A DNA stretch of 64,000 nt from Trileptium ribeirensis (lineage: Eukaryota > Nematoda > Enoplea > Enoplida > Thoracostomopsidae). The position numbers were made by a program, and so were the translations under genes. How positions within the stretch are numbered: position 1 is the stretch's first letter; each line of letters begins with the position of its first letter. Location: assembly GCA_030248225.1 (NCBI GenBank), contig JASANE010011766.1, positions 61,290-125,289 of the forward strand. Reading direction: 5' to 3'. The notes under the pieces are model-generated. The model worked only from the letters and a program-made list of their open reading frames with translations. It ran no database searches and was not told the DNA's origin. Below, piece after piece: positions 1 to 11,350 of this stretch.

Positions 1-264
1 TAAAAAATTTCTAGACCATTTTGCTTCCCAATAATATTTCTTTTTTTTGCAGACAAATATGTTAACTCCACATAATCAGAAGCAAAAACGCTTGAATAGA
101 TTGCAAAATAGTTAGTCCCTAACCTTACTGTATCCGAAGCATTCTATCTTCGACAATTATGGATGTACAACCTAGGTGTTCACGCCGTCGATCAAAATAC
201 TGGGTCATCCGGAAGGGGTTTTATGTTCACGTTGAACGAAAGCCACCCCTTTTTTTCCCCCACC

Positions 265-539
265 CCCCCCCCACCACCCCCCCCCCCCCCCCCCCCCCAG
301 TTTGGACGGGGTTGTTCAGAGATTGTTTCGGTCTGATCCCAGCTTTCTTCTTTCCCTTTTTTTTTTTTTTCTATTTTTACGCTTTCCCCCCCCCCACCTC
401 CCCCCCCCCCCCCCCCCCCCCCCTTTTTCTAAAGTGATGCATTTGACCCTTGACACCCCCGAAACACTTGCCCTTCCTGGCGAATAGGCATGGTCAGACA
501 GCTGTGCGGGACAGAAAAAAAAAAAAAAAAAAAAAAAAA
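265..539. repeat. Homopolymer tracts (poly-C, poly-T, poly-A) in the left arm
   Basis: C-rich runs lie at about 265-298 and 386-423, a T run at about 357-370, and an A run of about 26 at 514-539. The corresponding positions of the inverted right arm (about 1650-1760) have ordinary sequence with no such runs. The tracts are therefore either local expansions in one arm or sequencing/assembly artefacts. Confidence 0.85.
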
Positions 540-1288
540 CCCCTAAAGATTTGTTATCTTGGTTTGTGGCAATACCTCATCAAAACGGGGGTCGATGACA
601 GAATGTTTCAATGTTATTGGTTAAATATTGCTTTCAATGAAATTGAAGTCCTCCGAGGAAAAACTATTTTTTTCGGTCTACATCCCCGCCCTTAACCCAA
701 GATATTGCCATTTTGAGTTACATGCATCTTTGTGCTTCTGATTGGCTACTTTTTAGTGGGCAATGGGATTAAGTTTAATAATCCCCCCAGCCATCGGCCC
801 TAGGCCTAATGTAAAGGATATGTAGCGCCATGAAAAGTTGTAAACCACCGACACGGCGATGGTGAAGTGTACGAAATCATACTCAGACCGTTTTTCGACG
901 GAATTGGAGTTAATTACAGTTAGAATAAAAAATGTCTTAACATGCTAATTGTGGTATATTGGTCAACAACGAATCTGTAAGAGCGCTTGAATAATAATTG
1001 TCAGTCGGAATTCTCGCTGTCATCCGCTATTTTCCCTTGGCTCTTGCATTCGAGTGTTGGTGTAAAACCCTTGTGCATATCGTGGCATGTATTTGAGCTG
1101 TTTGTTGAAGTCATCTGTACCTTTCTTTTCTTGAAGCATCGCCCGGCTTGCACGGAAACAGCTTCTAGCAGCTGTTGGGGGTTCACATCGTTGTAAACTG
1201 ATGCATGCTTCTTCAGTACGTCAACAGTTTTCCATTCTCCTTCGCTATCAAGCTACACCCATATCTATAAATATCGACTCAAAATGTG

Positions 1289-1618
1289 TCACACGAATCC
1301 AACGAACGTCAGACTTGAAACAAACTTTTTCATTTTTTGCGTCTTTTTGATCCGCTTAACTAAACTCAATTTGTTGAATAGCTTCTTTATATCCCACTCG
1401 TTTGTTGGCAATATTTGTTGGAATGTATTCATTTTTTCTGTTTGACAGTTCACCATAAATACTTGGTACTCCTCCGGAAAGAAGATGTTTTCATGCTTCC
1501 GTGTAGCTTTTTCGATTTGTCCTAAATCGCGGTCACTGCAAAGCCTGGAATGACCAATTTTCGGAAATTTGTGCTTGATAACTTCGAACCGGCCAACTTT
1601 GATGAGGTATTGCCACAA
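1289..1618 (-). pseudogene. Transposase-like ORF fragment inside the fold-back element
   Basis: This 109-codon minus-strand frame contains the string IGHSRLCSDRDLGQIEK followed by a basic stretch and FFPEEY. A GHS-x4-DRD-x-G-x-IEK pattern is one I associate with uncharacterised transposon-encoded proteins of invertebrates (the DUF7869-type region). That family link is from memory and not checked. The fragment is much shorter than a full transposase and has no further intact reading frame around it. Its 5' end falls in the right inverted arm, so it is read from that arm inward. It is most likely a dead remnant. Confidence 0.4.
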
Positions 1619-2010
1619 ACCAATGACAAAAATATTTTTATTCCGTCCCGCAGCTGTCTGACCATGCCAGCAAGTGTTTCGTGTCGACGGAATGCATCAC
1701 TTTCAAAAGAAAGTTAATAGGACCGAAAAGATCTCTGAACAACCCCGCCCTCCAAACTGGCTTTCGTTCAACGTGAACATAAAACCCCTTCTGGATGACC
1801 CAGTATTTTGATCGACGGCGTGAACACCTAGGTTGTACATCCATAATTGTCGAAGATAGAATGCTTCGGATACAGGAAGCCTCAGGATTAACTATTTTGC
1901 AATCTATTCAACATTTTTTGCTTCTGATTATGTGGAGTTAACATATTTTGTCTGCAAAAAAGAAATATTATCGGGAAGCAAAATGGTCTTAAAATTTTTA
2001 GAAAATTTAT

Positions 2011-2887
2011 TTTCCCATGAAAAAACGGTCTAAGTCCGTTAGTTATGACTTAGACTTTTTTCGACGGAGCTCATGTTATTTCGAAATAACTTAGACCTAT
2101 TTCCAACACCATATCTTTCTTTCTACTGATTTTACGCGGAAGAAAACCATCCACTTGTGCATAAAACTTTTTATCAGACCCAGAGGGATTCTAAAAGGGT
2201 CCATGAGACCCGAAATATAGCAGTATCTCCACTCGAGCTATGTGCACACATCGCATTTTGTAGAGCAGCCCATTCCTTGTGCAATTCCATTATGAGTATA
2301 TAGATTCTCCGTAAGCGGGTAATATTGGCTATCCTATCTGTCCAATCTGGAGATTATTCGGCTGATTTTGTAATTGCTGAATGCATTATAATAACTCGTA
2401 GGTTCCGGGTGTTTTAGAGCGGTATACGATCTATATAAAACACAACGCCTGCTACAGGTGATTGCTCACATTGATAAGTGTTGATTAAACCATACTCGCT
2501 TCGTGTCTGACCATGGAAGTTTACATCACACACTTCAAATGGTGATTTTAACAAAAGACAACCACGTACCGATACTTTACGTACGCAATATATTTCTAAC
2601 CCACACGATAAACATTGCTATGTCTACACTCAGTATAAGCACATGATGACGGGAAATAAATTACAATATGAGAGTACAAGTACTATATACATACATAGAT
2701 ATAAAAAAATATAAAGTAGTATTTATGATACACTTATTACATATATTATAATCACGTGTAGTAGTACGGAGCATATGCAAAACAACACTAAAGTTAAACG
2801 GGATAAAGGTATTCGCATAACCTTACTGCTTATTAGTCAACATCTGTATTCGTCGCAACTGGCGATGCCAAAACGACGGAGACCTAC
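2011..2887. other. Intron/3' flank with no recognisable gene
   Basis: AT-rich sequence beyond the donor of the last visible MAP7 exon. I looked on the minus strand for a further phase-1 exon and found none convincing. The terminal exon may lie beyond the fold-back element or outside the window. Confidence 0.5.
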
Positions 2888-3060
2888 CTGAAAATCCAGC
2901 CGTGCTGCTTGCCGTATTGTAGCTGCTACTTGTATCGACTTCACAACCGGAATCCACAACCTGACTGTTTTGCGATCCACCGTTATCGTTGTTTGTTGTC
3001 ACAAGAGGCCGCAGATCGTCGTTATAGCCTTCAAATGATGTGGAACGTGAAGCGTCCAGC
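2888..3060 (-). CDS. MAP7: MAP7-like gene, exon 11 (C-terminal tail)
   Basis: Acceptor TTTGAAG precedes 3060 and donor GTAGGT follows 2888. The exon enters in phase 2, matching the phase-2 end of exon 10, and leaves in phase 1. It encodes about 57 residues rich in Ser, Asp, Asn and Thr (beginning LDASRSTSFEGYNDD), with no recognisable domain. The open frame and phase match support it, but composition alone is weak evidence. The reading frame continues past the donor, so at least one more exon is expected. Confidence 0.6.
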
Positions 3061-3384
3061 CTTCAAATAAAAAAACTATCATTGCTATTATATAAAAATT
3101 ATCTCTATTATTACATAGGAATCACCAAACATCTATTAATACAAATAATATAACAAATCAGCTTCTTGAAAATTTCTACAGCGCATAAAACATAAATGAC
3201 ACCAAATAGTCTGTAAGTCATTTTAAGAACAAAGTTTCAAAGTCTGAAAATATAATGTATATCTTTCATGACCTCTGGCAAAATCTTCGACGAATGGAGA
3301 AGTCTGAAACAAACTTTTACAATAGCAGAATACGAATAGAAAGAAACTACGTTAACATTCTATTACGTTGGCGAACTCTTATTA
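3061..3384. other. Intron 10 (first part), no gene seen
   Basis: AT-rich intronic DNA between exon 11 and a dispersed repeat copy. No coding or RNA signal seen. Confidence 0.6.
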
Positions 3385-3862
3385 TACTAGAAACTCAATC
3401 GAGATTGCAAAACGTAGTAAAGCATAGCTACACCTGCGCCTTTTGCGTGCACACCCAATCAGCTCTCGATAGCATACGTCCATATGCTATACGTGGATTT
3501 CACAGAGTACCGCACAAAGTTAAATCAAAAAACAAAAATGATGCATCAGCATTTATCATTTTACTATGAAATAAAACCAACCATAGAAAAAAATTCGAAA
3601 GTTAAGATAAAAGTAACCTTGCTTCCGTGAAGGGTATACTAAAATGGGACTAAAAACCCACATTTTGACTCCTGACCCCGTAACCAGACCCCAAATTAAA
3701 AAACCCTCAGAGACGTACACGGTAAATCGACTATGTCGGTTCGAATGAACCCAAGTCCCGAGTTACGGACGATCACACGAACACAGAGACGGAATTTAAA
3801 AGCTTTCACCCCTGCAACACACAATCTCCACTAAGTTACACTACGTTCTGATAAGATTTAGT
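3385..3862 (+). repeat. Dispersed non-coding repeat family R, copy 1 (short form)
   Basis: Begins near ATACTAGAAACTCAATCGAG and ends near CTACGTTCTGATAAG. It shares its start block (GCGTGCACA..CCAATCAGCTCTCGATAGCAT), central block (TCATTTTACTATGAAATAAAACCAACC, CTTGCTTCCGTGAAGGGTA) and end block (CGGAATTTAAAAG..CAACACACAATCTCC) with copies near 39.5 kb and 50.6 kb. This copy lacks most of the internal repeated units. It has no long ORF. Confidence 0.75.
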
Positions 3863-3963
3863 AAATATTAATATTTACACACTTTGTTTACACTAGTACA
3901 ATGCTAACACATTCATAGAAAACATAAAGCTAAAAGTAATTAACAGGCAAATGATAAACTCAC

Positions 3964-5135
3964 GCGTCAGGTTTTTTAATTTCACTTGCAGGTGTTGCCA
4001 ATTCTTTTAGTGCAACAGTACCAGAAATTCCGATCGGCGAAGGACTAAGACCATATAGATTTGAATGATCTCGCCATGATTGACTACCAAATGTATTACC
4101 ATCGGTAAAAGACGTTTTCGTAGTGCTGCCGGCGAGACTAATATCGCTGAACGGAGTTATCGACGGGCTGTTGTTGTTATCAAAATCATCTGTACGATCA
4201 TCAGCCGCGGGAATTGGATTGCAATCATTTCCGTTTATTTCATTGTTATTTTGTTTCCCTCTCATTTCGTTATGATCTAATGATGGGAAAGCATTCGAAC
4301 GCACCAATTTTTGAGACCGTTTAGGAGCAACAGGCACACAAGAAAGTTTATCTTCGGTTGGAATGGACGTAGATTCATTCACTGTTGAGCTTAGTTCGAC
4401 ATCCCTTGAAGGCGACTGGGAAGTCGTTGGCGCAGAAAGAATATCGTGATTAGACTCTGGCTCTATAGGTGATATTGCAGCATTACCAAATCCTTGTATA
4501 GTTGGAAGTTCCGATGTTGTTGGAGACTCAAAAGTCAATGCTGGAACCAACACCTTATTATCACCGTCACTATCTAAATTTTGACTAGATACATGTTTAT
4601 CGACATTACTTCCAGCAACATTATCCTCACTACTATCATTAAAGGTCGGCGTTACAACCAAAGATGAAGTCATGGCTTGCTTTCCCCGTTGCAGATCTTC
4701 AATACCGTTACTGCTGTGATTACTATCATCCACAAATCTACCGTTACTACTGCTACGTTGCATCGTCTTTGCCAAAATGTTTTCCAACGATCGTTTTACT
4801 TCTGGACCTTTGGCTTGTCGTCTAATTCGATTAAGAACGGAAGCAGTTGACGACATGTCACGATTGTTTATCGAAGGTCTACTGATGTGGTGCTGTGAGA
4901 TATCGGAGGCAACGAATCCATCCTTGGGAGAATTGAGCAAGAGGCTGGGAGCAGATTTCTCGCGGCTATTAGGAGAAAGAGCAGACGAATATAACTCCGG
5001 CTGTTCATCGTGTCCAAACGAATTTGTATGATTATCCGCTGAAACACCACGGGGGCTCATTCCTGTAGCGTTGGGAACTGGGCTCGGTGAATTGCTAGGA
5101 GTTTTTCGGGTGCGCGACATAATGGCTTCCAATTT
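3964..5135 (-). CDS. MAP7: MAP7-like gene, exon 10 (end of MAP7 coiled coil plus Ser/Asn-rich tail)
   Basis: Acceptor TATTTCAG precedes 5135 and donor GTGAGT follows 3964. The exon enters in phase 0 directly after exon 9 and leaves in phase 2. Its first residues, KLEAIMSRTRKT, continue the RLERKK of exon 9, giving the segment that closes the MAP7 domain in vertebrates (RLERKKRLEEIMKRTRR). The remaining roughly 375 residues are a low-complexity Ser/Asn/Asp/Pro-rich tail without domains, probably disordered. A TSIP tetrapeptide lies in its C-terminal half. One frame stays open for 390 codons, which strongly supports coding. The ATG inside the exon (5119) is not a likely gene start because the frame continues upstream through a good acceptor. 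Confidence 0.85.
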
Positions 5136-6681
5136 CTGAAATACAATTTCAAAAATAATAAAGTTTATTGTTATTAGATGTTTGACAAAGTACAAATTTT
5201 TTATACATTTATGTCGCTTAAGGTATATTGCAAACCGTTAAGATCAACAAAACTAACCATAATCCACCAACGCGAAGACAACCTAAGTTCTAAAACAATT
5301 CGCACGAGCTTCTACCTGGTATTATTGCAAAATTGTATAGCAATATTTTGTCATTTACATCTTCTAATTTAAGCCAGATGGTTGATGTCTATCCACAGCA
5401 CCATTATTTCAATACTACGTGAAAACCGAATTTTCTCAGTTACATGTTGCATTCCATGCGATAACGCAAAAGGCCTCCAATTTAAATAGCTCAATAAAGA
5501 TGACAATCGTGTAAGCAATAGGAATACATCATGCATCTGAATATACTACAAGGCAAAAGTATCACCATGGCATGAGAATACATACATACATAATACTGTG
5601 TTGGGGAATTGTATGCATCCTGTTGTTGGAATAAAAAGCTTGATGAAATAATAATTTTTAATCGCTCTCCCTGGACATTAAAATAATTCCAACTATTCAT
5701 CAAGAACAATTCAACGATTACTTGAAATAAAAAAGATGGAAAGCTCAATTATAGCCCGTAACGTCACAATGACAGATTTTACTGAAAAAATGGTTTCAGT
5801 CATTTACAGAGTTTTGCAAGCAAATGCTTTGCATAATTCTGTGTTAAGAAACAATAGTTCGCACCTCTGGCACATATTAATACTCGGCGCTACTTTGAAA
5901 GCTGTTCGCTTTTTGCACGCTTGCAGCTTGCTCGTGTTTAAACAAGATTCCATTTTGTCGGTCGGAATCGTAAAACTTGTTTGTTGCTCGCTGCTGATTC
6001 GTGGCAAAGTAAAATTTATTGTCAATTCTGGAATTTGGTAGTTACTCGCATTTTGGTATGATTACAAGTTGTGTAGATACTTTTTGTACCTTACAAAAAT
6101 GTTCTTCATATATGCGTGAATAATTCTATTTGCACCAATAGCGCTATTATAAAATTATTTGACACCTACACTACTATTTTATTGTAACTGTGAGTATATA
6201 AGGGTGTTATAGCACTATGTGTATGTTTGGCACATAACGTTTTTTGTATTAAAAACACTAACAAATTATGTGGACATGTGGTGTTTCGTATTTTCCCAAA
6301 CTTGATTTACAGTAACTGTACAAAAATGACATTTGACTTTCTGCATTACAAGAGTAGACGTAAACTTAATTTCCGCGCCATACAACACTTGACTTTTGGT
6401 TAATGTTGACACACAGTCATTTCGCTTCGGAGGGCAGTATTACCCTTCAATCTACATACATTGTAAAAATATGGGTAAAACTATTTTTATACCCCCGGGT
6501 GTTACATATGTAAACAGCGACAACTTAACTTGTGTTGCATTTGGCAACAAACGATCTTTATGTCGTCTTACACTTGAACAAAATGGATTTTAAAATTTTG
6601 CCGGAAACACCAATAAGTTACTTCTTGCGTTCGTCTATTGGCATGTTTAGCGCATAATAAAGCCATTTCGCGAAGAATTAC
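5136..6681. other. Intron 9, no gene seen
   Basis: AT-rich sequence of 1.5 kb between exons 9 and 10. Several short ORFs occur on both strands but none shows domain-like composition, and I see no recognisable repeat. Confidence 0.55.
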
Positions 6682-6783
6682 CTTCTTTCGTTCTAAACGA
6701 TCCTGTTCAGCGCGTTTAAGTTTTTCTTCCCGCGCGGAACGATCACACCGCTCTTTTTCTCGTTGTCTCGCAAGCTCTTGCTT
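6682..6783 (-). CDS. MAP7: MAP7-like gene, exon 9 (C-terminal MAP7 coiled coil)
   Basis: Acceptor TTTTCAG precedes 6783 and donor GTAATT follows 6682. The exon is exactly 34 codons, phase 0 to phase 0. It encodes a highly charged helix beginning KQELARQREKERCDR and ending AEQDRLERKK. This matches the end of the vertebrate MAP7 domain in position and pattern. Family knowledge assigns this coiled coil to kinesin-1 binding; nothing in this window tests that. Confidence 0.87.
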
Positions 6784-7259
6784 CTGAAAATGGCAGTAGC
6801 TGGATGTAGGAAAAAGAAATTTGTATTTAGTAATTTAAGTAATAAACCGTTTTATAGAACATCTCTAACCGGTAGTTTGTAGATCATTAACAAAATACCT
6901 ACCGGCATCAATATGAATTGACTTCTCACATAACTATGTACTAATATTTTATATGACGTGTATGTTTCCTATCACTTACTACGGATACTCGTCGCTCTGT
7001 AACCCATACTTCATAAGGAATATTTATATTATACTACTTGAAAATATTCACTAAATGCAACACATTACAGGACTCTTAATAATATTTAAGCAAAAATTTG
7101 GAGATTTATATATAGTATAGCATAACGCTGTTGCAAGCTAAATTATCAGCACCTATAAATATCTTTATACTCCGAAATCCTACTCCTAACTCCAATCTCA
7201 TGTTTCGTGAAACGATATTATCATCTAAAACGTTTCAGTTTACAGCACAGTTTGCTCAC
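6784..7259. other. Intron 8, no gene seen
   Basis: Short AT-rich intron of 476 bp with no recognisable element. Confidence 0.7.
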
Positions 7260-7443
7260 TTTCAAATCTTCCGCAACTCGAGCTTGTTCCTCTTGCTTTG
7301 TCCGTTCAGCTTCGGCGCGCTCAATTGCAGCACGAAGTCGTGCGTCTTCTTCGCGCCGCAGCTGATCAGCAAGCCGTTCTTCTTCCTCAAGTTGCCGCCG
7401 ATACTCATCTTCTTCGGCGCGTCGTTGCTCTTCTTTCTCCCGC
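7260..7443 (-). CDS. MAP7: MAP7-like gene, exon 8 (C-terminal MAP7 coiled coil)
   Basis: Acceptor TTAAAG precedes 7443 and donor GTGAGC follows 7260. The exon enters in phase 2, completing a Lys codon with exon 7, and ends in phase 0. It encodes about 61 residues of continuous charged helix rich in Glu, Arg, Ala and Gln: REKEEQRRAEEDEYRRQ at the start, a LADQLRREEDARLR middle, and KQEEQARVAEDLK at the end. This is the body of the MAP7 coiled coil. The GC content is visibly higher than in the flanking introns. Confidence 0.87.
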
Positions 7444-8269
7444 CTTTAACCGTTTTTAGAAATGAATATAACAACGTTGTCACGTTAACTGCGTGGCTGC
7501 GCATAATTATTGTCACCTCGAACGAAGAGTAACACAAAACAATTGCATCAGAAATAACCAACAACATTACAATTACGCTCACAAAAATTTTACATGTTCG
7601 GTTAATCGAGCAGCACGCAATATAATACAACAAAAATTTTGTTTTGTTCCTTGACGATGAGTTTTACTAAGCAAGTTCCTCTAGAGTCAATCTTGACTAA
7701 TATTTACGATACAGTTAATTCATGATACGATCTGTTGACTAGTATCTCGTGAAAGAGGGTAAAGCGGATCGAGCGTGGTTTCATTTTGTAGTGGCTGTCA
7801 TTATATGTAATAACGTATAGAATGCTTTATGTTTGATGTATATAGCACCCTAAAACCTTTAGAACCCCTCAGTCTTGTAATGCTGGTCTGATATGATGTT
7901 GAGGCACACCACGCTATAAATATTGTGAGTGTCGGAAAGTATATAATAGCGTACCTGCGGCGCAGAAGACAACGCATTTAATAGTGACGAAATGCAAAAT
8001 TCTTTCGGTAAATCGGGTTCGCCTGCAGTTGATCTTACACCACTTCGAACCCCTTGAACACCTATGGTACAATCATGTTGGGTTTTAGGTAACCATACTA
8101 TCGTATTCAACGTACTGATAAACATATATATAAAGTACCCTTGATGCCCTGCATGAAAAACTTGCAAACAAATAAAAAAATACATTTTGAAAATTGGGTT
8201 CGTCGGCCGTAATACCCTTCTTCAGCTAAGTTGTAGATGTCGTTAACCTGATTCTACACGATGGCCTCT
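7444..8269. other. Intron 7, first part, no gene seen
   Basis: AT-rich intronic DNA downstream of exon 7. No domain-bearing frame and no recognisable repeat. Confidence 0.55.
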
Positions 8270-8345
8270 TCGCTACGAAGCGTGTGACACGAGATATAGG
8301 CTGCGAAACACTGGCACCCGTATAGCCAGATTTGGCAAAGAACTA
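8270..8345 (-). repeat. Short dispersed repeat, inverted relative to 12655-12745
   Basis: The reverse complement of this stretch reads CTTTGCCAAATCTGGCTATA, then a TGTTTCGCAGCC block and a GCTTCG..GCGAA block. The same order and near-identical wording occur on the plus strand at about 12664-12745. It is a small remnant of an unidentified repeat family. Confidence 0.6.
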
Positions 8346-10240
8346 CAGTGGCGGCGAAAAATAAGTGCAATCGAAAAGAATCGAAATCGCAATCGATCGA
8401 AATTTTGATTAATCTGAAATAATCGAAATTTTACGACTTTGAAATTTATCTAACTGCGCCAAAATCAAAAACAGTCGAAATTTCGTTTTGTCGAAATCGA
8501 TGGGAATTTCGATTGAAGATTTTGCACCTATTCCTGACCCTGGCTGTATTATAAACTCGTTTTTTTGGCATTTTGACGTGGAAGATGGGTTCAGTGCTGT
8601 TAGCGTTATACTAAAAAGCGCATCGTGACCACTATTTCTATTGAACAAAAAATTCGCCCGAACATGAGTTACGCTTAACAGCGACAAAGAAAAAACAAGT
8701 TTTCACGAATTTCGCGACTAGCGCCTTTAGTGAAAACTCCGCTTTCTTCGCACACTCCGTTTCAATTAACATAAAGTCCAAATATGTTACCGAACTACAC
8801 TATGTATTCTGGCACAAAACTTGAAGTGCAGCGGCGCATTGGAAAGAGCGCAACATAAGCTAAAGACACTAATGGTTCCTGTGCTTCATATCTCTTACAT
8901 GTTTTGCATCGGTTAGATGTTTGGTCCGTTCACAAATATGTGGATTAAACTCTAATCTCACGAAATAAACAGTGGCCTTTTACGATAAGCCGTTAACAGT
9001 TCACAGCGGAAGACGGAAGTTTTTATTATTCTGAGCTTAAACAAAAATTTTTTTCTACTAAATGAAATCCATTAGTCTTCCAATGTTGCGGATGTGCAAT
9101 GAATTCTGTTACAGTTTGAAGCTAAGAGATAAAAAAATACGCAGCTAACATCAGGAGACAAAATATTTCGTCGTACAGCCTGGAAAATATTACTTTTCTT
9201 TAACATTTTGTATAGAACAACAACAACAAATAAATAATTAGAAAAGAACACAGTAAAGGTAAAAAGCTGACGAAATAGGAATGTCGTGTTAGGTGGGCTA
9301 ATAGGCTACTCCTGCTGTGAAATTTTTGCGTGATTGTAGTTTCTAACATCTGCATATAAACATTTTCAATAGGTACCTTGCAGTCTGCTGTAAAAATAAT
9401 TAGTATCCTATTGCGTCAGGAGACTAAACTTTTCTGATATGGCTTGGAAGAGGCATCATCGCTAGCTGTGAGACATGTTAAACTAAATGAGTATATTGGA
9501 ACAATGTACAATGCAATTTTGCACCCTTTTGACCAATCCGTTCCCACTAAATACTCGCCACTGCTATCAAAAATATATTTCCCTGTCACACAGCCGCTCA
9601 TTCGTGTCCTCTTTGTAGAAAAAATTCAAAATACACCTTTAGGAACAACTACAGGATATTTTAAAACACATTCGTTGGCCAAACAAAACCTGTTCGTTGT
9701 CAAAAGACACTTTTTTAAGTTTTTAAGAACTTTTTATTTCTGCTCATATGGCGATAGTAAGTATTGTAATGAAGCGGTAAATGCCAACAATGAAACTTTA
9801 AAATGACAGCAGATCGTGATTATTGGTATTATTGCGTTGTGACAAAGCGGATGTTAGCGTAAAATAGTAACAATAATGAGAACGCACATGAGAACGATTT
9901 TGTTTCAAAAACCTTGACTGAATACAATAAGAAATAGCGTGTATTACCCGCCCTGTTACCCTGCGGAGGTTCGGCAGTAGACACACCTAGAAGTCAACTG
10001 ACACCAGTTGAACACTCGTCGAATTACAATTTAAGTTTGAAACGACAGGCTGTGAAACCATTCCCAGCTCCACGGTTAGCTGAGATAAGCACAAATAATA
10101 TTTATACTAGCATTATAGTGATTTTACTCTAAGCACAACAAACGATTCTATTTTGTAATATATAAAATTCAAAAATTTGTTGCGGAAAAACGGCATTTCG
10201 ATAACTTTCTTAGAATATTGAAATTCCGCAAACACAGAAC
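8346..10240. other. Intron 7, middle part, no gene seen
   Basis: Intronic sequence. At 8365-8475 the motif AATCGAAAT and variants recur several times in a loose, degenerate array. No coding or RNA signal seen elsewhere. Confidence 0.5.
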
Positions 10241-10600
10241 AATACGTGCTCGGGGGAGAAGACGATTGTGCCCTGATGTTCGGTCCCCTCGGGTAGTCCC
10301 GATGGACAAGCGGTAGCTTGACCCCCTCCTGGGGCTCTGCACCCCCATCTCCGAAAGGGCGCTGACATGTTGGTAAAAATTGGCAAAAATCGGGGGTTCG
10401 GTAAAAGTCAGAGGAAAATTTCTAAAAATTAAGAAAAATTTTGAGTCGGCAAAATTTCGAAATTTTATCTCATGTCGACCCCCCCCCCCCCCGAAAAACC
10501 AATCCTTCCTCGGGGAAGCTCAACCCCCTACGCACCCGCTATCCCCTTCGGACTCGAGACTTCGTCCATGTATGCATAAAACTATACTATTAGGTACACA
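10241..10600. repeat. G/C-tract-bearing dispersed repeat remnant
   Basis: Patches of GGGG and CCCC (a run of about 15 C at 10479-10492, CCCCTCGGG at about 10288) alternate with AAAATTTCTAAAAATTAAG-type AT tracts. It ends near a CCATGTATGCAT motif. Similar G/C-tract plus AAATTT composition recurs at 11155-11345, 15180-15390, 23850-23920 and 43455-44340. Relationships among these are suggestive only. Confidence 0.35.
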
Positions 10601-10804
10601 ATTCAACAACCATCAAAGTTTTTTACTACTATAGGTAAGGATATCACGCTGATTTTGGAAAATTTACACACTAATAACTTCTATAATCATCGCTATCCCA
10701 CTTATATAAACGCTACTACACTCGAGCGAACACTCTTTTGCGCATCGATTTACTCTAATAATTACCGTTAAACTGCAACTAACATAAATTACTGGATTAC
10801 GTAC

Positions 10805-10958
10805 TTGAGCGCCTCGAGCTTCTCTTTAGCCAAACGTCGCTTTTCGTATAACGCTTGCTTTGCTTCTTCAGCAGTTAGTACTTTTCGCTCGCCAGACGGT
10901 ACCGGAGTTTGGGATATGACATTCGCCATGCTAACCGACATAACGTCGTCGTCTTCTT
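10805..10958 (-). CDS. MAP7: MAP7-like gene, exon 7 (start of C-terminal MAP7 domain)
   Basis: Acceptor CTTTTTCAG precedes 10958 and donor GTACGT follows 10805. The exon enters in phase 1, matching the GAAG end of exon 6, and leaves in phase 2. It encodes an acidic stretch (EEDDD), a Ser/Pro linker, then LTAEEAKQALYEKRRLAKEK. That last string corresponds to the first helix of the vertebrate MAP7 domain (EEATRLLAEKRRLAREQ). It is the most diagnostic family signature in the window together with exons 8-10. Confidence 0.88.
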
Positions 10959-11154
10959 CTGAAAAAGTTACATGCAATAAATAAATAACGACAATCTCGT
11001 AATTTGAAAGGTAAAATTCAACACAATATTTATTTAGTCTCTTCAAAACATGTCCGCAAAGACAAATCAATAACTGCATCAATACAGGAACTATATTTTT
11101 ATAATGTAGCATTTCTTATATAATGCATATTTACTACAATGCATATCTAATTAC

Positions 11155-11350
11155 TGGCTTCTCCAAAATGGGGGATGGGGGACCTGGCAAAAACGCAGTG
11201 CCCGGGTCCCCCTGGCAAAATTTAATCCCCCTTCGCGAAAATGCCCCTGACATTTTGTTTGGCTTCTCTGGTAAAAACATCCCCAGTTGACATGAAAAAT
11301 TGACAATTTTTTACGAGAATCCCTTTCTAAAGTTAGACATTTAATTATCT
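11155..11350 (+). repeat. G-rich repeat remnant related to the 43.7 kb element
   Basis: Begins ACTGGCTTCTCCAAAATGGGGG and contains GGGTCCCCCTGGCAAAA; a second TTGGCTTCTCTGG lies at about 11259. The CTGGCTTCTC word is also the terminal repeat of the element at 43673-44073, which shares the GGGTCCCC block. Probably a fragment of the same family. Confidence 0.4.

Larger units (their letters stand above)
1..2010. mobile_element. Fold-back (long inverted repeat) DNA element, left end cut by window
   Basis: The stretch from 1 to about 615 reappears, inverted, at about 1575-2005. Shared blocks include the one starting ATGGATGTACAACC at 159 (its reverse complement ends at 1844), the block around 301-340 (matching 1725-1760), and the block around 560-590 (matching 1598-1620). 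The arms therefore flank a central region of about 950 bp. The left arm carries long C, T and A homopolymer tracts that the right arm lacks. The left end lies outside the window and no target duplication can be read. A minus-strand ORF remnant lies partly in the centre. Long inverted arms with a transposase-like fragment suggest a DNA transposon; the superfamily is not established. Confidence 0.7.

Noticed and set aside
159..695. Proline/phenylalanine-rich and lysine-rich ORFs near the window start
   Set aside because: They are translations of C, T and A homopolymer tracts in the left arm of a fold-back element, not genes.
5736..6041. 101-codon plus-strand ORF in intron 9
   Set aside because: No motif or domain-like pattern, and an overlapping ORF of similar quality lies on the other strand, as expected by chance.
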